DNA of 15,463 bases from Ardenticatenaceae bacterium (GTDB taxonomy: Bacteria; Chloroflexota; Anaerolineae; Promineifilales; Promineifilaceae), in the NCBI GenBank assembly GCA_020634495.1, contig JACKBR010000078.1, positions 1 to 15,463 on the forward strand. Reading direction: 5' to 3'. Below the pieces are notes generated by a model. The model ran no database searches and was not told where the DNA came from. It was given only the letters and a program-made list of their open reading frames with translations. The position numbers were made by a program, and so were the translations under genes. How positions within the stretch are numbered: position 1 is the stretch's first letter; each line of letters begins with the position of its first letter. Shown here one piece after another: positions 6,888 to 14,042 of the stretch.

Positions 6888-7685
6888 ATGAACTACAAAG
6901 ATTTCCAGCACATCCTCTTTGAAAAACGCGACCCCCACATTCTCTGGATGACCCTCAACCGCCCTGAGGTGCTTAATGCCGCCGATGCCCGCCTGCACAC
7001 CGAGCTGGTTGAAGTGTGGCGCACCATCGACCGCGACCCGGACGTACATGTCGCCGTCGTCACCGGGGCAGGCCGCGCCTTCTCCGCCGGGGGCGATTTG
7101 AAGCTGGTGGAAAATGCGTACCAAAACCACGACGAGGTGATTCGTATTTTGGATGAGGCGCGGGATTTGGTCTACAACATGCTCCATTGCAGCAAACCGA
7201 TCATTTCAGCCATTAACGGAGCGGCCGTTGGCGCCGGACTCGTCGTGGCGCTGCTGGCGGACATCAGCATTGCCGGGGAGAGCGCCCGGCTGGCCGACGG
7301 ACACGTGCGCATGGGCGTGGCCGCCGGGGATCATGCGGCGATCATCTGGCCGCTGCTGTGCGGCATGGCCAAAGCCAAATATTACCTCATGACCAGCGAC
7401 TTCGTTTCTGGCCCGGAGGCGGAGCGCATGGGGCTGGTGAGCCTGTGCGTGCCGGATGACGAACTGCTGGAGAAGGCGATGTCCGTCGCCACCAATCTAG
7501 CCAGCGGGCCGCGCCATGCTATCCGCTTTACCAAACGCGCATTGAACCAGTGGCTGCTCCAGGCTGGCCCCATCTTCGACCATTCCCTGGCGCTAGAAAT
7601 GCTTGGCTTCTTCTCCGAGGACATGATGGCGGGGGTAGAAGCGCTGCGCAGCAAAAAACCGCCACGCTACCCCTCTAGCACCTGA
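6888..7685 (+). CDS. Enoyl-CoA hydratase/isomerase (crotonase) family protein
   Basis: At 265 residues it has the usual length of a single-domain crotonase. The two backbone oxyanion-hole segments are clear: FSAGGDL (65-71) and NGAAVGAG (110-117). The region where classical hydratases carry two catalytic Glu residues reads DGHVRMGVAAGDHAAIIWP (137-155), with Asp and His but no Glu. This resembles a subgroup with the pattern D-x-H-V-R-x-G-x-x-A-G-D, so the reaction could be isomerisation or hydration of a CoA thioester by other residues. AAGGAG (6878-6883) sets the ATG at 6888. It lies 184 bases before paaA on the same strand and could act in the same catabolic route (PaaF- or PaaG-like steps), but an inverted repeat and a separate -10-like box in the gap leave cotranscription open. 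Confidence 0.88.
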   Translation: MNYKDFQHILFEKRDPHILWMTLNRPEVLNAADARLHTELVEVWRTIDRDPDVHVAVVTGAGRAFSAGGDLKLVENAYQNHDEVIRILDEARDLVYNMLHCSKPIISAINGAAVGAGLVVALLADISIAGESARLADGHVRMGVAAGDHAAIIWPLLCGMAKAKYYLMTSDFVSGPEAERMGLVSLCVPDDELLEKAMSVATNLASGPRHAIRFTKRALNQWLLQAGPIFDHSLALEMLGFFSEDMMAGVEALRSKKPPRYPSST

Positions 7686-7706
7686 GCTTCTTAATTTTAA
7701 GGGTGA

Positions 7707-7768
7707 GGAGTGAGCACCCTCAGATGCGTCACGTCCCAGAACCGTTCGCATCTGAGGATGCTCACTCC
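7707..7768. repeat. Long inverted repeat between the hydratase-family gene and paaA
   Basis: Arms 7707-7728 and 7747-7768 are complementary at 21 of 22 positions (the C at 7717 faces the A at 7758) with an 18-base loop. There is no T run after the right arm (GCTTTCATTCC), so it is not a classic terminator. It may be a dispersed element or a Rho-independent-like attenuation site. Confidence 0.7.
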
Positions 7769-7792
7769 GCTTTCATTCCGCATCAGGAAGAT

Positions 7793-7834
7793 TTGACAAA
7801 ACCTCATAAGTAAAAACATGGTTTGTTGTATAAT
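7793..7834 (+). promoter_or_regulatory. Promoter-like elements upstream of paaA
   Basis: A perfect TATAAT (7829-7834) lies 35 bases before the paaA start. The only consensus TTGACA (7793-7798) is 30 bases upstream of it, far outside the normal 16-18. Either the -10 box works with an activator or one of the two matches is chance. Confidence 0.3.
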
Positions 7835-7869
7835 GACGGCAACCACTATCTACAATCGAGGCATTTTAC

Positions 7870-8811
7870 ATGATTGAACAAACCTTGGAAATTGACGACA
7901 AGTTAGCCGAATTTGAGGCTCGCATTGCCCGTGGCGAGAAGATCGAGCCGGGCGACTGGATGCCGGACGAATACCGCCGCCAGCTCATCCGCATGATTTC
8001 GCAGCACGCCCACAGCGAAGTGGTGGGGATGCTGCCGGAGGGGGCCTGGATTCCCCACGCGCCCAGCCTGCGCCGCAAAATGGTGCTCATGGCCAAGGTG
8101 CAGGACGAGGCGGGGCACGGCCAATATCTGTACCACGCCGCCGAAACGCTGGGCGCGACCCGCGAGGAACTGCTGGATGCGCTGCTGACGGGCAAGGCCA
8201 AATACGCCTCCATCTTTAACTACCCCACCCTCACCTGGGCCGATGTGGCCTGGATTGGCTGGCTGGTGGATGGCGCGGCGATCAAAAACCAGACGATGTT
8301 GGCGCAAGCGTCTTACGGCCCGTACTCGCGGGCGATGGTGCGCATCTGCGCCGAGGAAACGTTCCATTACAAGCAGGGCAAGGAGATGATTGTCCATTAC
8401 GCCAGCAACGGCACGCCGGAGCAAAAAGCGATGGTGCAGGACGGACTGAACCGCTGGTGGCCGCCCACCCTCATGATGTTTGGCCCGCACGACAGCGAAT
8501 CGACCAATTCCGAAGTGCTGATGCGCTGGGGCATCAAAACGAAGAGCAACGACGAACTGCGCCAGGAGTTCATTAATGAAGAAGTGCCGGAAATTCACGC
8601 CCTGGGTCTGACCATTCCCGACCCTGACCTGCATTTTGATGAAGAAAGCGGCAACTGGATCATTGGCCCGATTGATTGGGCTGAGTTTTGGCGCGTGGTG
8701 AAAGGCAACGGCCCGATGAATGCCGAACGCCTGGCTGCCCGACGAGAAGCGCATGAAAACGGCCGTTGGGTGCGTGAAGCGATGGCGGCCTATGCAGAAA
8801 GGCAAAGTTAA
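7870..8811 (+). CDS. paaA: 1,2-phenylacetyl-CoA epoxidase catalytic subunit PaaA
   Basis: The 313-residue protein is the diiron oxygenase subunit that epoxidises the ring of phenylacetyl-CoA. The carboxylate/histidine ligand pattern is visible: E50 ([10 protein letters not shown]), E80-x-x-H83 ([10 protein letters not shown]), D134 (WLVDGAA) and E163-x-x-H166 ([11 protein letters not shown]). K76, four residues before E80, corresponds to the lysine known in enteric PaaA. Length matches the family (about 310). The ATG at 7870 has a weak GAGG eight bases upstream. The gene is followed by paaB, paaC and paaD in the usual order, separated by repeat-filled gaps of 74-87 bases rather than the tight spacing typical of enteric clusters. 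One ACGGCCGT lies near its end (8759). Assignment is confident because of the neighbours and the ligand motifs. Confidence 0.95.
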   Translation: MIEQTLEIDDKLAEFEARIARGEKIEPGDWMPDEYRRQLIRMISQHAHSEVVGMLPEGAWIPHAPSLRRKMVLMAKVQDEAGHGQYLYHAAETLGATREELLDALLTGKAKYASIFNYPTLTWADVAWIGWLVDGAAIKNQTMLAQASYGPYSRAMVRICAEETFHYKQGKEMIVHYASNGTPEQKAMVQDGLNRWWPPTLMMFGPHDSESTNSEVLMRWGIKTKSNDELRQEFINEEVPEIHALGLTIPDPDLHFDEESGNWIIGPIDWAEFWRVVKGNGPMNAERLAARREAHENGRWVREAMAAYAERQS

Positions 8812-8876
8812 CCGCGGAGAACGCAGAGAACCCGGAGGAAAGAGAAAAACTCTGCGCCCTCCGCGCACTCTGCGGT
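8811..8876. repeat. CTCTGCG-type dispersed repeat arranged as an imperfect hairpin
   Basis: The left part (8811-8843, ACCGCGGAG...CGCAGAG...CGGAGG) is an imperfect reverse complement of the right part (8850-8876, CTCTGCG...CCGCG...CTCTGCGGT). It fills nearly the whole gap between paaA and paaB, and starts on the last base of the paaA stop codon. Confidence 0.65.
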
Positions 8877-8885
8877 AAAAATAAC

Positions 8886-9446
8886 ATGAGCGATACTCAA
8901 TGGCCTCGGTATGAGGTGTTCAAGCAAGATAATCCAAAAAAGCGGCACGAAGCAGTTGGCTCGGTGCATGCGCCGGATGATGAGCTGGCGCTGCAAAATG
9001 CGCGGGATGTGTTTGTCAGACGGCCGTCTGCTGTAAGCTTGTGGGTCGTACCAGCCGATGCCATTTTGATGGTGACGCGGGAAGCGTTAGAAGCAAATCC
9101 TGGTTTTTTGCCAGATGATGAAAGTGAGGATGCGGTACGGCCGTATCACATCTTCACCAAAACCAGCCAGCGGCGCAGCATGACCTTTGTGCGCCATGCG
9201 GGGCAAATCGAGGCCGTGACGCCCGAACAGGCACTGCACAACGCCATCGAGAGCGGCGAGTTTGACGCCGATGATGTCTGGGTTTGGTGGGTGGTGGCCG
9301 ATGAGCAAATCATCCGCAGTGGCGAGGATGACATTGACAGCCTGTTTGCCCCCGCCGCAGACAAAACGTACCGGCAGCAAACACACTACGGCTTTGTCAG
9401 CCCGCGCCGCCAAAAATACGGCCGTCAGGAAAAAAAGGGACGCTGA
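8886..9446 (+). CDS. paaB: PaaB-like epoxidase subunit, duplicated (two PaaB domains in tandem)
   Basis: PaaB is the small structural subunit of the phenylacetyl-CoA epoxidase and is normally about 95 residues. This product has 186. Residues 8-66 (YEVFKQDNPKKR...DVFVRRPSAVSLWVVPADAI) and 87-146 (YHIFTKTSQRRS...DADDVWVWWVVADEQI) align end to end, each with an aromatic-x-x-Phe start, an Ala-rich helix and a W-V-V-x-A-D strand. The gene is therefore an internal duplication or fusion of two PaaB domains. The tail after residue 147 (LFAPAADKTYRQQTHYGFVSPRRQKYGR) is also PaaB-like in ending with Tyr and basic residues. ATG at 8886 has no purine-rich binding site; GCGGTAAAAATAAC precedes it. Three ACGGCCGT octamers lie in this short gene (9020, 9137, 9418), in two different reading frames. 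Confidence 0.85.
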   Translation: MSDTQWPRYEVFKQDNPKKRHEAVGSVHAPDDELALQNARDVFVRRPSAVSLWVVPADAILMVTREALEANPGFLPDDESEDAVRPYHIFTKTSQRRSMTFVRHAGQIEAVTPEQALHNAIESGEFDADDVWVWWVVADEQIIRSGEDDIDSLFAPAADKTYRQQTHYGFVSPRRQKYGRQEKKGR

Positions 9447-9520
9447 TGAACGCAGATAACGCGGATTTTGTGTTCTCTCTGTGTAACTCTGCGCCAACTC
9501 TGTGAACCTCTGCGTTCCGC
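9447..9520. repeat. CTCTGCG-type dispersed repeat between paaB and paaC
   Basis: The stretch carries GAACGCAGATAACGCGG followed by TCTCTGTGTAACTCTGCG, CAACTCTGTGAACCTCTGCG and a T5, in the same style as 6829-6866 and 8811-8876. It begins immediately after the paaB stop and ends about 12 bases before the paaC start. Confidence 0.6.
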
Positions 9521-9532
9521 TTTTTAAACCAT

Positions 9533-10288
9533 ATGAACCAAAAAATTCAACAACTTCTCACCCAAAAACTGCTGGCAATGGCCGATGACGAACTCATCCT
9601 GGCCCATCGCAATTCGGAATGGATTGGGCACGCGCCAATTCTGGAAGAAGACATCGCTCTGGCCAACATCGCGCAGGACGAACTGGGTCATGCCAACATC
9701 TGGTACGAGCTGCACCAGGCGCTCACCGGCGACGAGCCAGATGAGTTGGTCTTTTTCCGGGATGCAAATGAATTTCGCAACGTGCAGCTCGTCGAACTGC
9801 CGTGTGGCGACTGGGCGTTTACGATGCTGCGCCAATATTTGTTTGACGCCTACGAACTGCTGCTGCTGGATAAATTGCAGCACAGCAGCTACCAACCGCT
9901 GGCAGAAGCGTGCGCCAAAATTCGCAATGAGGAAATTTATCATCTGCGGCACACCAGCAGCTGGATCAAGCGGCTGGGGCTGGGCACGGCCGAATCGAAC
10001 CGGCGCACGCAAACGGCGCTGGATGAACTGTGGCCCTACGCCCAACAGCTTTTTGTGCCGCTGCTGGACGAATCGATTTTGGTTGATGAAAAAATCGTGC
10101 CCAATTTGGCTGGGCTGCATGAAGATTGGCTGGAACGGATACGGCCGTTCCTCACCGCCGCCAACCTCACCATCCCAAACACCCAAACGCCACCCACCAC
10201 CAACCGCAGCGGACACACGCCCCACCTCAACACCCTGCTGGCCGATATGCAAAAAGTGGCCCGGCTAAACCGCGAGGCAGTTTGGTAA
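9533..10288 (+). CDS. paaC: Phenylacetyl-CoA epoxidase subunit PaaC
   Basis: The 251-residue protein has the family length. PaaC is a ferritin-like helical subunit that pairs with PaaA; in the characterised E. coli enzyme it is structural and has no metal centre. Here all positions of a four-helix diiron pattern appear filled: E29 (RNSEWIGHAP), E50-x-x-H53 (QDELGHANIW), E108 (DAYELLLL) and E134-x-x-H137 (RNEEIYHLRH). The C-terminal 40 residues are Pro/Thr-rich with a final helix. The ATG at 9533 has no Shine-Dalgarno sequence; TTTTTAAACCAT precedes it. It follows paaB by 86 bases and precedes paaD by 87. An ACGGCCGT (10141) codes for Arg-Pro. Confidence 0.93.
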   Translation: MNQKIQQLLTQKLLAMADDELILAHRNSEWIGHAPILEEDIALANIAQDELGHANIWYELHQALTGDEPDELVFFRDANEFRNVQLVELPCGDWAFTMLRQYLFDAYELLLLDKLQHSSYQPLAEACAKIRNEEIYHLRHTSSWIKRLGLGTAESNRRTQTALDELWPYAQQLFVPLLDESILVDEKIVPNLAGLHEDWLERIRPFLTAANLTIPNTQTPPTTNRSGHTPHLNTLLADMQKVARLNREAVW

Positions 10289-10290
10289 CA

Positions 10291-10360
10291 GGAGATTGAG
10301 ATTGGAGACTAGAGATTGAATACTTAAATCAATCTCCAGTCTCTAATCTCCAGTCTCTAC
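10291..10360. repeat. GGAGATT-type dispersed repeat, imperfect hairpin, between paaC and paaD
   Basis: The left half repeats GGAGATTGAGATTGGAGACT and AGAGATTGA (10291-10319); the right half carries the reverse complement type (CAATCTCCAGTCTCTAATCTCCAGTCTC, 10330-10357). The two can fold into an imperfect stem of more than 20 pairs. A sister copy lies at 10867-10934, on the other side of paaD. Confidence 0.7.
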
Positions 10361-10375
10361 TCTTTAATCACTCCT

Positions 10376-10864
10376 ATGAAAAATTTCACCCCCACCCAAA
10401 TCTGGCAAGCGCTTGAATCGGTCAAAGACCCGGAAATTCCGGTTGTGTCTGTGGTGGAGATGGGGATTGTGCGGGAGGTGGTGGTAGAAGACGACGGCGT
10501 GCGGGTGACGATGACGCCGACATTTTCCGGCTGTCCGGCTTTGGAGGTGATGCGGCGGGATATGGAAACGGCCGTTCGCCAGCTTGGCATCCAAAACGTA
10601 ACCGTAGAAACCGTCCTGCATCCCCCCTGGAGCACCGACTGGATTACCGACGAAGCCCGCGAAAAGCTGCGCCAGTTTGGTCTGGCCCCCCCGCAAAAAC
10701 ACGGCGGCGACCTCATCTCGGTTGCTTTTTTAGACGTGGCTGAATGCCCCCGCTGCGGCTCCAAAAACACCACGATCAAAAACAGCTTTGGCCCCACCCT
10801 CTGCCGCATGATCTACTACTGTCACGACTGTCAGGACGCCTTCGAGCAGTTCAAACCATTGTAA
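10376..10864 (+). CDS. paaD: Phenylacetate degradation protein PaaD (MIP18/DUF59 family)
   Basis: The 162-residue protein has the N-terminal MIP18 (DUF59) domain with KDPEIPVVSVVEMGIV (17-32) and TPTFSGCPA (47-55, Cys 53). It also has the C-terminal zinc-ribbon-like part specific to PaaD: C124-x-x-C127, FGPTLC (138-143), C149-x-x-C152. PaaD is thought to help assemble the iron-sulphur cluster of the reductase PaaE. The partner PaaE is not in this window. Start ATG at 10376 follows TTTAATCACTCCT, with no recognisable ribosome binding site. One ACGGCCGT (10568) codes for Thr-Ala-Val. The gene is the last of the plus-strand group; a repeat and the convergent SulP gene follow. Confidence 0.93.
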   Translation: MKNFTPTQIWQALESVKDPEIPVVSVVEMGIVREVVVEDDGVRVTMTPTFSGCPALEVMRRDMETAVRQLGIQNVTVETVLHPPWSTDWITDEAREKLRQFGLAPPQKHGGDLISVAFLDVAECPRCGSKNTTIKNSFGPTLCRMIYYCHDCQDAFEQFKPL

Positions 10865-10866
10865 GT

Positions 10867-10934
10867 TGGAGGCTGGAGATTGGAGATTAGAGATTGGTCT
10901 ATATCAATCTCCAGTCTCCAATCTCTAATCTCAA
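10867..10934. repeat. GGAGATT-type dispersed repeat between convergent paaD and SulP genes
   Basis: GGCTGGAGATTGGAGATTAG and following bases (to 10896) face CAATCTCCAGTCTCCAATCT and following bases (10905-10933), forming an imperfect hairpin with a loop of about eight bases. On the plus strand TTTT follows at 10935-10938, so it may also end paaD transcription. It is the same family as 10291-10360. Confidence 0.7.
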
Positions 10935-10936
10935 TT

Positions 10937-12673
10937 TTAACTCTCCGCACGATCGGCAAAGGGTTCGATGGTCTGGGTGGTGAGGATGTTGTCTTCGGGC
11001 AAGGCGGTGTCGGATACGGCCGTTTCCCAGCCCAACTTGCCCCCCAACGATAAAATCGCCTTGTCTGCGCTCCAAAACAGGCGCGACGGCCCCAGCTCAT
11101 CCAGCAGCCCACCGCGCCGCAGCAGGCTCTCCACCCGCTGATCCATCGACGTCAGCAGCAAATCGCCGCCGCCCCGCTGCTGCCGGTGCCACAGCTCACG
11201 CAGCACTTCGATGCCTGTGGCATCCACCAGCGGCACACCGCGAATCGACAAAATCAGCGTGGCGTCTGGCCCATCTTGGCCTTCAACCATCTCCAGCAAT
11301 CGACGCGCCGCCGCAAAAAAGAGCGGGCCGCTCAAATAGTACACGCTGACGTTGTGCGGCGCAGCAGGCAAAGAAACCCCCACTGCCGCCAGCCGTTCCG
11401 CTTCCACCGGACGACGAGCGATTTGCAGTTCGCTCATCTGGGCCATAAAAACCAGGGTGCTGATGCCAAAGCCAATCAAAATCGCCTGGGTTAAATCGAG
11501 CAGCACGGTGGCAATGAGCGTCAGGCTAAAGGCCAACATGGCGTGTTTCAGCCGTCGGCCAAAGAAAAAGTGGATAGCGTGCCACTCGTTCATGCGCCAG
11601 GCAGTAACCATCAACACGCCTGCCAGGGCCGCCAACGGCACTCGGCCAATCAGCCCGCCAAAAAGCAGCGCCGCCCCCAAAATCACCAAGCCGTGGATAA
11701 CGCTCACCAGCCGGGTAACCCCGCCGCTCTTCACGTTGACGCTGGTGCGGGCAATGGCCGCTGTGGCTGGCACGCCGCCAAAAAAGGGAATAATGATGTT
11801 GCCAATCCCCTGGGCAATCAGCTCGATGCTGGTGAACATGCGCACGCCGGTCATGTTGCCCGCCACCGCGCCACACAGCAAGCTTTCGATGGAGCCGAGG
11901 GCGGCAATGGACATGGCTGGGACGATGAGATTGCCGATTTCTTGCCAGGGAACGGCCGTTAATCTCAGACGCTGCTCCAACAAAATAGACCGGGGAATCG
12001 CCCCAATCGTGGGTACCTCCCAGCCCGCCAGCAGCACCAGCAGCGTGGCCAACACAATGCCCACCAATGATCCAGGCACCCGCTTGCCCCAGGCAAAACG
12101 CGGCCAGATGATCATCGTGGCCATCACCACCAGCGCTACGGCAACGGCCGTCCAGTTTGGCGCAATGCCACTTTCGGCGTAGACGGCCAGCTTGGCCAGC
12201 ACGTTTTCCGCCGCCGGGGTTTTGATGCCTAAAAAGTTGTCAATCTGGCCAAAGGCGATGATGACGGCAATGCCGCTGGTGAAGCCAGAGATAACCGGGC
12301 TGGGAATGAGGGCCACCACCCGCCCCAAACGAAAAATGCCCAGCGCCAGAATCATCACCCCAGCCAGTAGCCCCGCCAGCCAAACCCCTTCCAGTCCATA
12401 GCGCGTGGCCAGCACAATGAGCACGGCGGACATCGCGCCCGTTGGCCCGGAAATCTGGTACGGTGCGCCGCCCAGCAGCCCAATAACGATTCCGGCGAGA
12501 ACGGCCGTAACCAACCCCGCCGCCGCATCTGCCCCCGAAGCGACGCCAAAAGCCAGCGCCAGCGGCAAAGCAACTGCGGCCACCGTTAATCCGGCCAATA
12601 AATCCTTTTGAAATATGCCTGCATTGTATTGGGCAAACTCCCGCCGCCACATGGCCAACCAATCGCGAATCAC
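10937..12673 (-). CDS. SulP-family anion transporter with C-terminal STAS domain
   Basis: With the GTG start at 12673 the protein has 578 residues, typical for bacterial SulP (SLC26) carriers. GTG is preferred over an ATG at 12721 because GGAGGG lies six bases upstream. The transport domain shows the family segments PLALAFGVASGADAAAG and ISGPTGAMSAVL near the N-terminus, and FFGGVPATAAIARTSVNVKSG in the middle. The STAS domain covers about the last 140 residues; its phosphorylation-site loop reads DATG (484-487) where DSSG or similar is common. Substrates of the family include sulphate, bicarbonate and dicarboxylates; the sequence does not discriminate. A possible promoter lies at 12753-12780. 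Four ACGGCCGT octamers occur (11016, 11952, 12144, 12501). It is convergent with paaD and has no clear link to phenylacetate metabolism. Confidence 0.93.
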   Translation of the reverse strand: MIRDWLAMWRREFAQYNAGIFQKDLLAGLTVAAVALPLALAFGVASGADAAAGLVTAVLAGIVIGLLGGAPYQISGPTGAMSAVLIVLATRYGLEGVWLAGLLAGVMILALGIFRLGRVVALIPSPVISGFTSGIAVIIAFGQIDNFLGIKTPAAENVLAKLAVYAESGIAPNWTAVAVALVVMATMIIWPRFAWGKRVPGSLVGIVLATLLVLLAGWEVPTIGAIPRSILLEQRLRLTAVPWQEIGNLIVPAMSIAALGSIESLLCGAVAGNMTGVRMFTSIELIAQGIGNIIIPFFGGVPATAAIARTSVNVKSGGVTRLVSVIHGLVILGAALLFGGLIGRVPLAALAGVLMVTAWRMNEWHAIHFFFGRRLKHAMLAFSLTLIATVLLDLTQAILIGFGISTLVFMAQMSELQIARRPVEAERLAAVGVSLPAAPHNVSVYYLSGPLFFAAARRLLEMVEGQDGPDATLILSIRGVPLVDATGIEVLRELWHRQQRGGGDLLLTSMDQRVESLLRRGGLLDELGPSRLFWSADKAILSLGGKLGWETAVSDTALPEDNILTTQTIEPFADRAES

Positions 12674-12752
12674 AAAACACCCTCCAGTTTGAACATTAAA
12701 CGTAAAAAAGCGACACACCAAAAGGCGCGCCGCTCAAATTTTTCAGGCAAGA

Positions 12753-12780
12753 ACTATAGCAATTTTTAAGGAATTGAAAA
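12753..12780 (-). promoter_or_regulatory. Possible promoter for the SulP gene
   Basis: On the minus strand TTTTCA (12780-12775) and TATAGT (12758-12753) are 16 bases apart in an AT-rich gap. The -35 match is weak. The leader would be about 73 bases and contains the palindrome GGCGCGCC (12724-12731). Confidence 0.35.
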
Positions 12781-12794
12781 GAAATCAAAAAAAC

Positions 12795-14042
12795 CTAGCG
12801 AAACCGACCTTCTCCCTGGTTAAACCAGATGCGGTACTTATTTTCGTAGGCGGCGGTGAAGATGTCGGGACGGCCGTTTCCATCAAAATCGCCAATGATT
12901 AACGCATCCCGCTTTGTGTAGGGGAAGCTCTGGCTGTCCCGGATAAACAAACCTTCGCCTGCGTTCCACCAAATGTGGGCCACCCCGTTTTCACTGATGA
13001 GGGCGTCAGCATCGCCGTCACCGTCTAAATCCTGCAGGAAAACGGCCGTAACCGCCCCGCTCATCATTTTTAGCCCCGACTGCACAAAGTGACCGTCCTC
13101 GTTTAGCCACAGTGTGGTGCCATTGGCCTGGCCGGTCAGGGCATCTAAATCACCGTCGCCGTCCACATCGCCCAGGGCAACGGCCGTACTGTCCACATTG
13201 CCCAAACGCTGTCCTGAATCGCTAAAATGGCCCGCGCCATCGTTCAGCAGCACCCGGTCTGCGGGATTTCTGTTGCGCCCTTTTGGCGGCGCAATGACGG
13301 CGGCAAACAGATCTAAATCACCGTCACCGTCCAGGTCGCCCAGCGCCGCATCCTGCAGCGCCAGCCCGTACAAATCGTCCGCTGGCGCAATCAAAACCGA
13401 CAAGCGATCCAGTTCAGACCAGTCATTTAGCCACAACCAGGATTGGTTCGGCGTATCGTCATTTCCGTCAATACTAAACACGCGGCCACAGCAGGCAGCG
13501 ACAAACGCATCTTCCTGGCCGTCGCGGTTTAAATCTCCCACCAAAATTGAGCCATATTGACCGTTTGGTTCCGGGCCACTCGTGGTACCGCCATTGGCAA
13601 AGGTGCCCATTTTGCCGCCTTGCGCCCCGCCTTGATTCAGCAACAGCTTTAGGCGAATACCATCAAAAATGAGCAAATCGACATCACCATCCCGATCCAC
13701 GTCAGCGCCATTGGCGGCCCAGCCACCGGCATCCTCTAATCTTTGGGACGTGAAACGGCCGTTTCCTTCATTGAACCAGAGCGTCGTCACGCTAAACGCC
13801 GTAAACTCCGACTCCTGGCGCACATTGTTCAAAATAACGTCTAAATCGCCATCGTTGTCCAAATCTGCCAGGTGTGCCGATTCATGAAAGGTGCCGCGAC
13901 TCTCCAACCAAAAGGGAAAGTAAGCAAACAAAGAAGGCAAACCAACCAGCAAGATAAGCAGCAGCAGCAGAACGATTTTACGTTTTGCGTTTGTTGTGTC
14001 TGGGGAATTTTTGAGCTTGAGACTACCTGCGCTGTAGGCCAT
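12795..14042 (-). CDS. Membrane-anchored FG-GAP/VCBS repeat protein (seven calcium-loop repeats)
   Basis: The 415-residue product has a basic N-terminus and a single hydrophobic helix (about 22-42), so it is probably anchored with the rest outside the cytoplasm. Seven Asp-rich loops of the D-x-D-x-D-G-x-x-D type follow, starting at residues 60, 114, 170, 236, 292, 338 and 385. Several are preceded by the VCBS strand pattern ending in L-x-D/G-D, and each is followed by W/L-N-x-G-x-G-x-F. Seven such repeats fit a complete seven-bladed beta-propeller binding calcium. Partner or ligand is unknown. GGAGGTGA five bases before ATG 14042 is a near-perfect ribosome binding site. It lies 76 bases downstream of the 14119-14712 gene on the same strand and may share its transcript. 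Four ACGGCCGT octamers occur inside (12870, 13042, 13180, 13755). Confidence 0.9.
   Translation of the reverse strand: MAYSAGSLKLKNSPDTTNAKRKIVLLLLLILLVGLPSLFAYFPFWLESRGTFHESAHLADLDNDGDLDVILNNVRQESEFTAFSVTTLWFNEGNGRFTSQRLEDAGGWAANGADVDRDGDVDLLIFDGIRLKLLLNQGGAQGGKMGTFANGGTTSGPEPNGQYGSILVGDLNRDGQEDAFVAACCGRVFSIDGNDDTPNQSWLWLNDWSELDRLSVLIAPADDLYGLALQDAALGDLDGDGDLDLFAAVIAPPKGRNRNPADRVLLNDGAGHFSDSGQRLGNVDSTAVALGDVDGDGDLDALTGQANGTTLWLNEDGHFVQSGLKMMSGAVTAVFLQDLDGDGDADALISENGVAHIWWNAGEGLFIRDSQSFPYTKRDALIIGDFDGNGRPDIFTAAYENKYRIWFNQGEGRFR

Noticed and set aside
7793..7798. Perfect TTGACA upstream of paaA as the -35 of the TATAAT at 7829.
   Set aside because: The spacing is 30 bases, far beyond what sigma-70 accepts; only the -10 box is kept, at low confidence.
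12673..12721. ATG at 12721 as the SulP start.
   Set aside because: It adds 16 residues (including FNVQTGG) without a binding site, whereas GTG at 12673 has GGAGGG six bases upstream and begins a typical SulP N-terminus.
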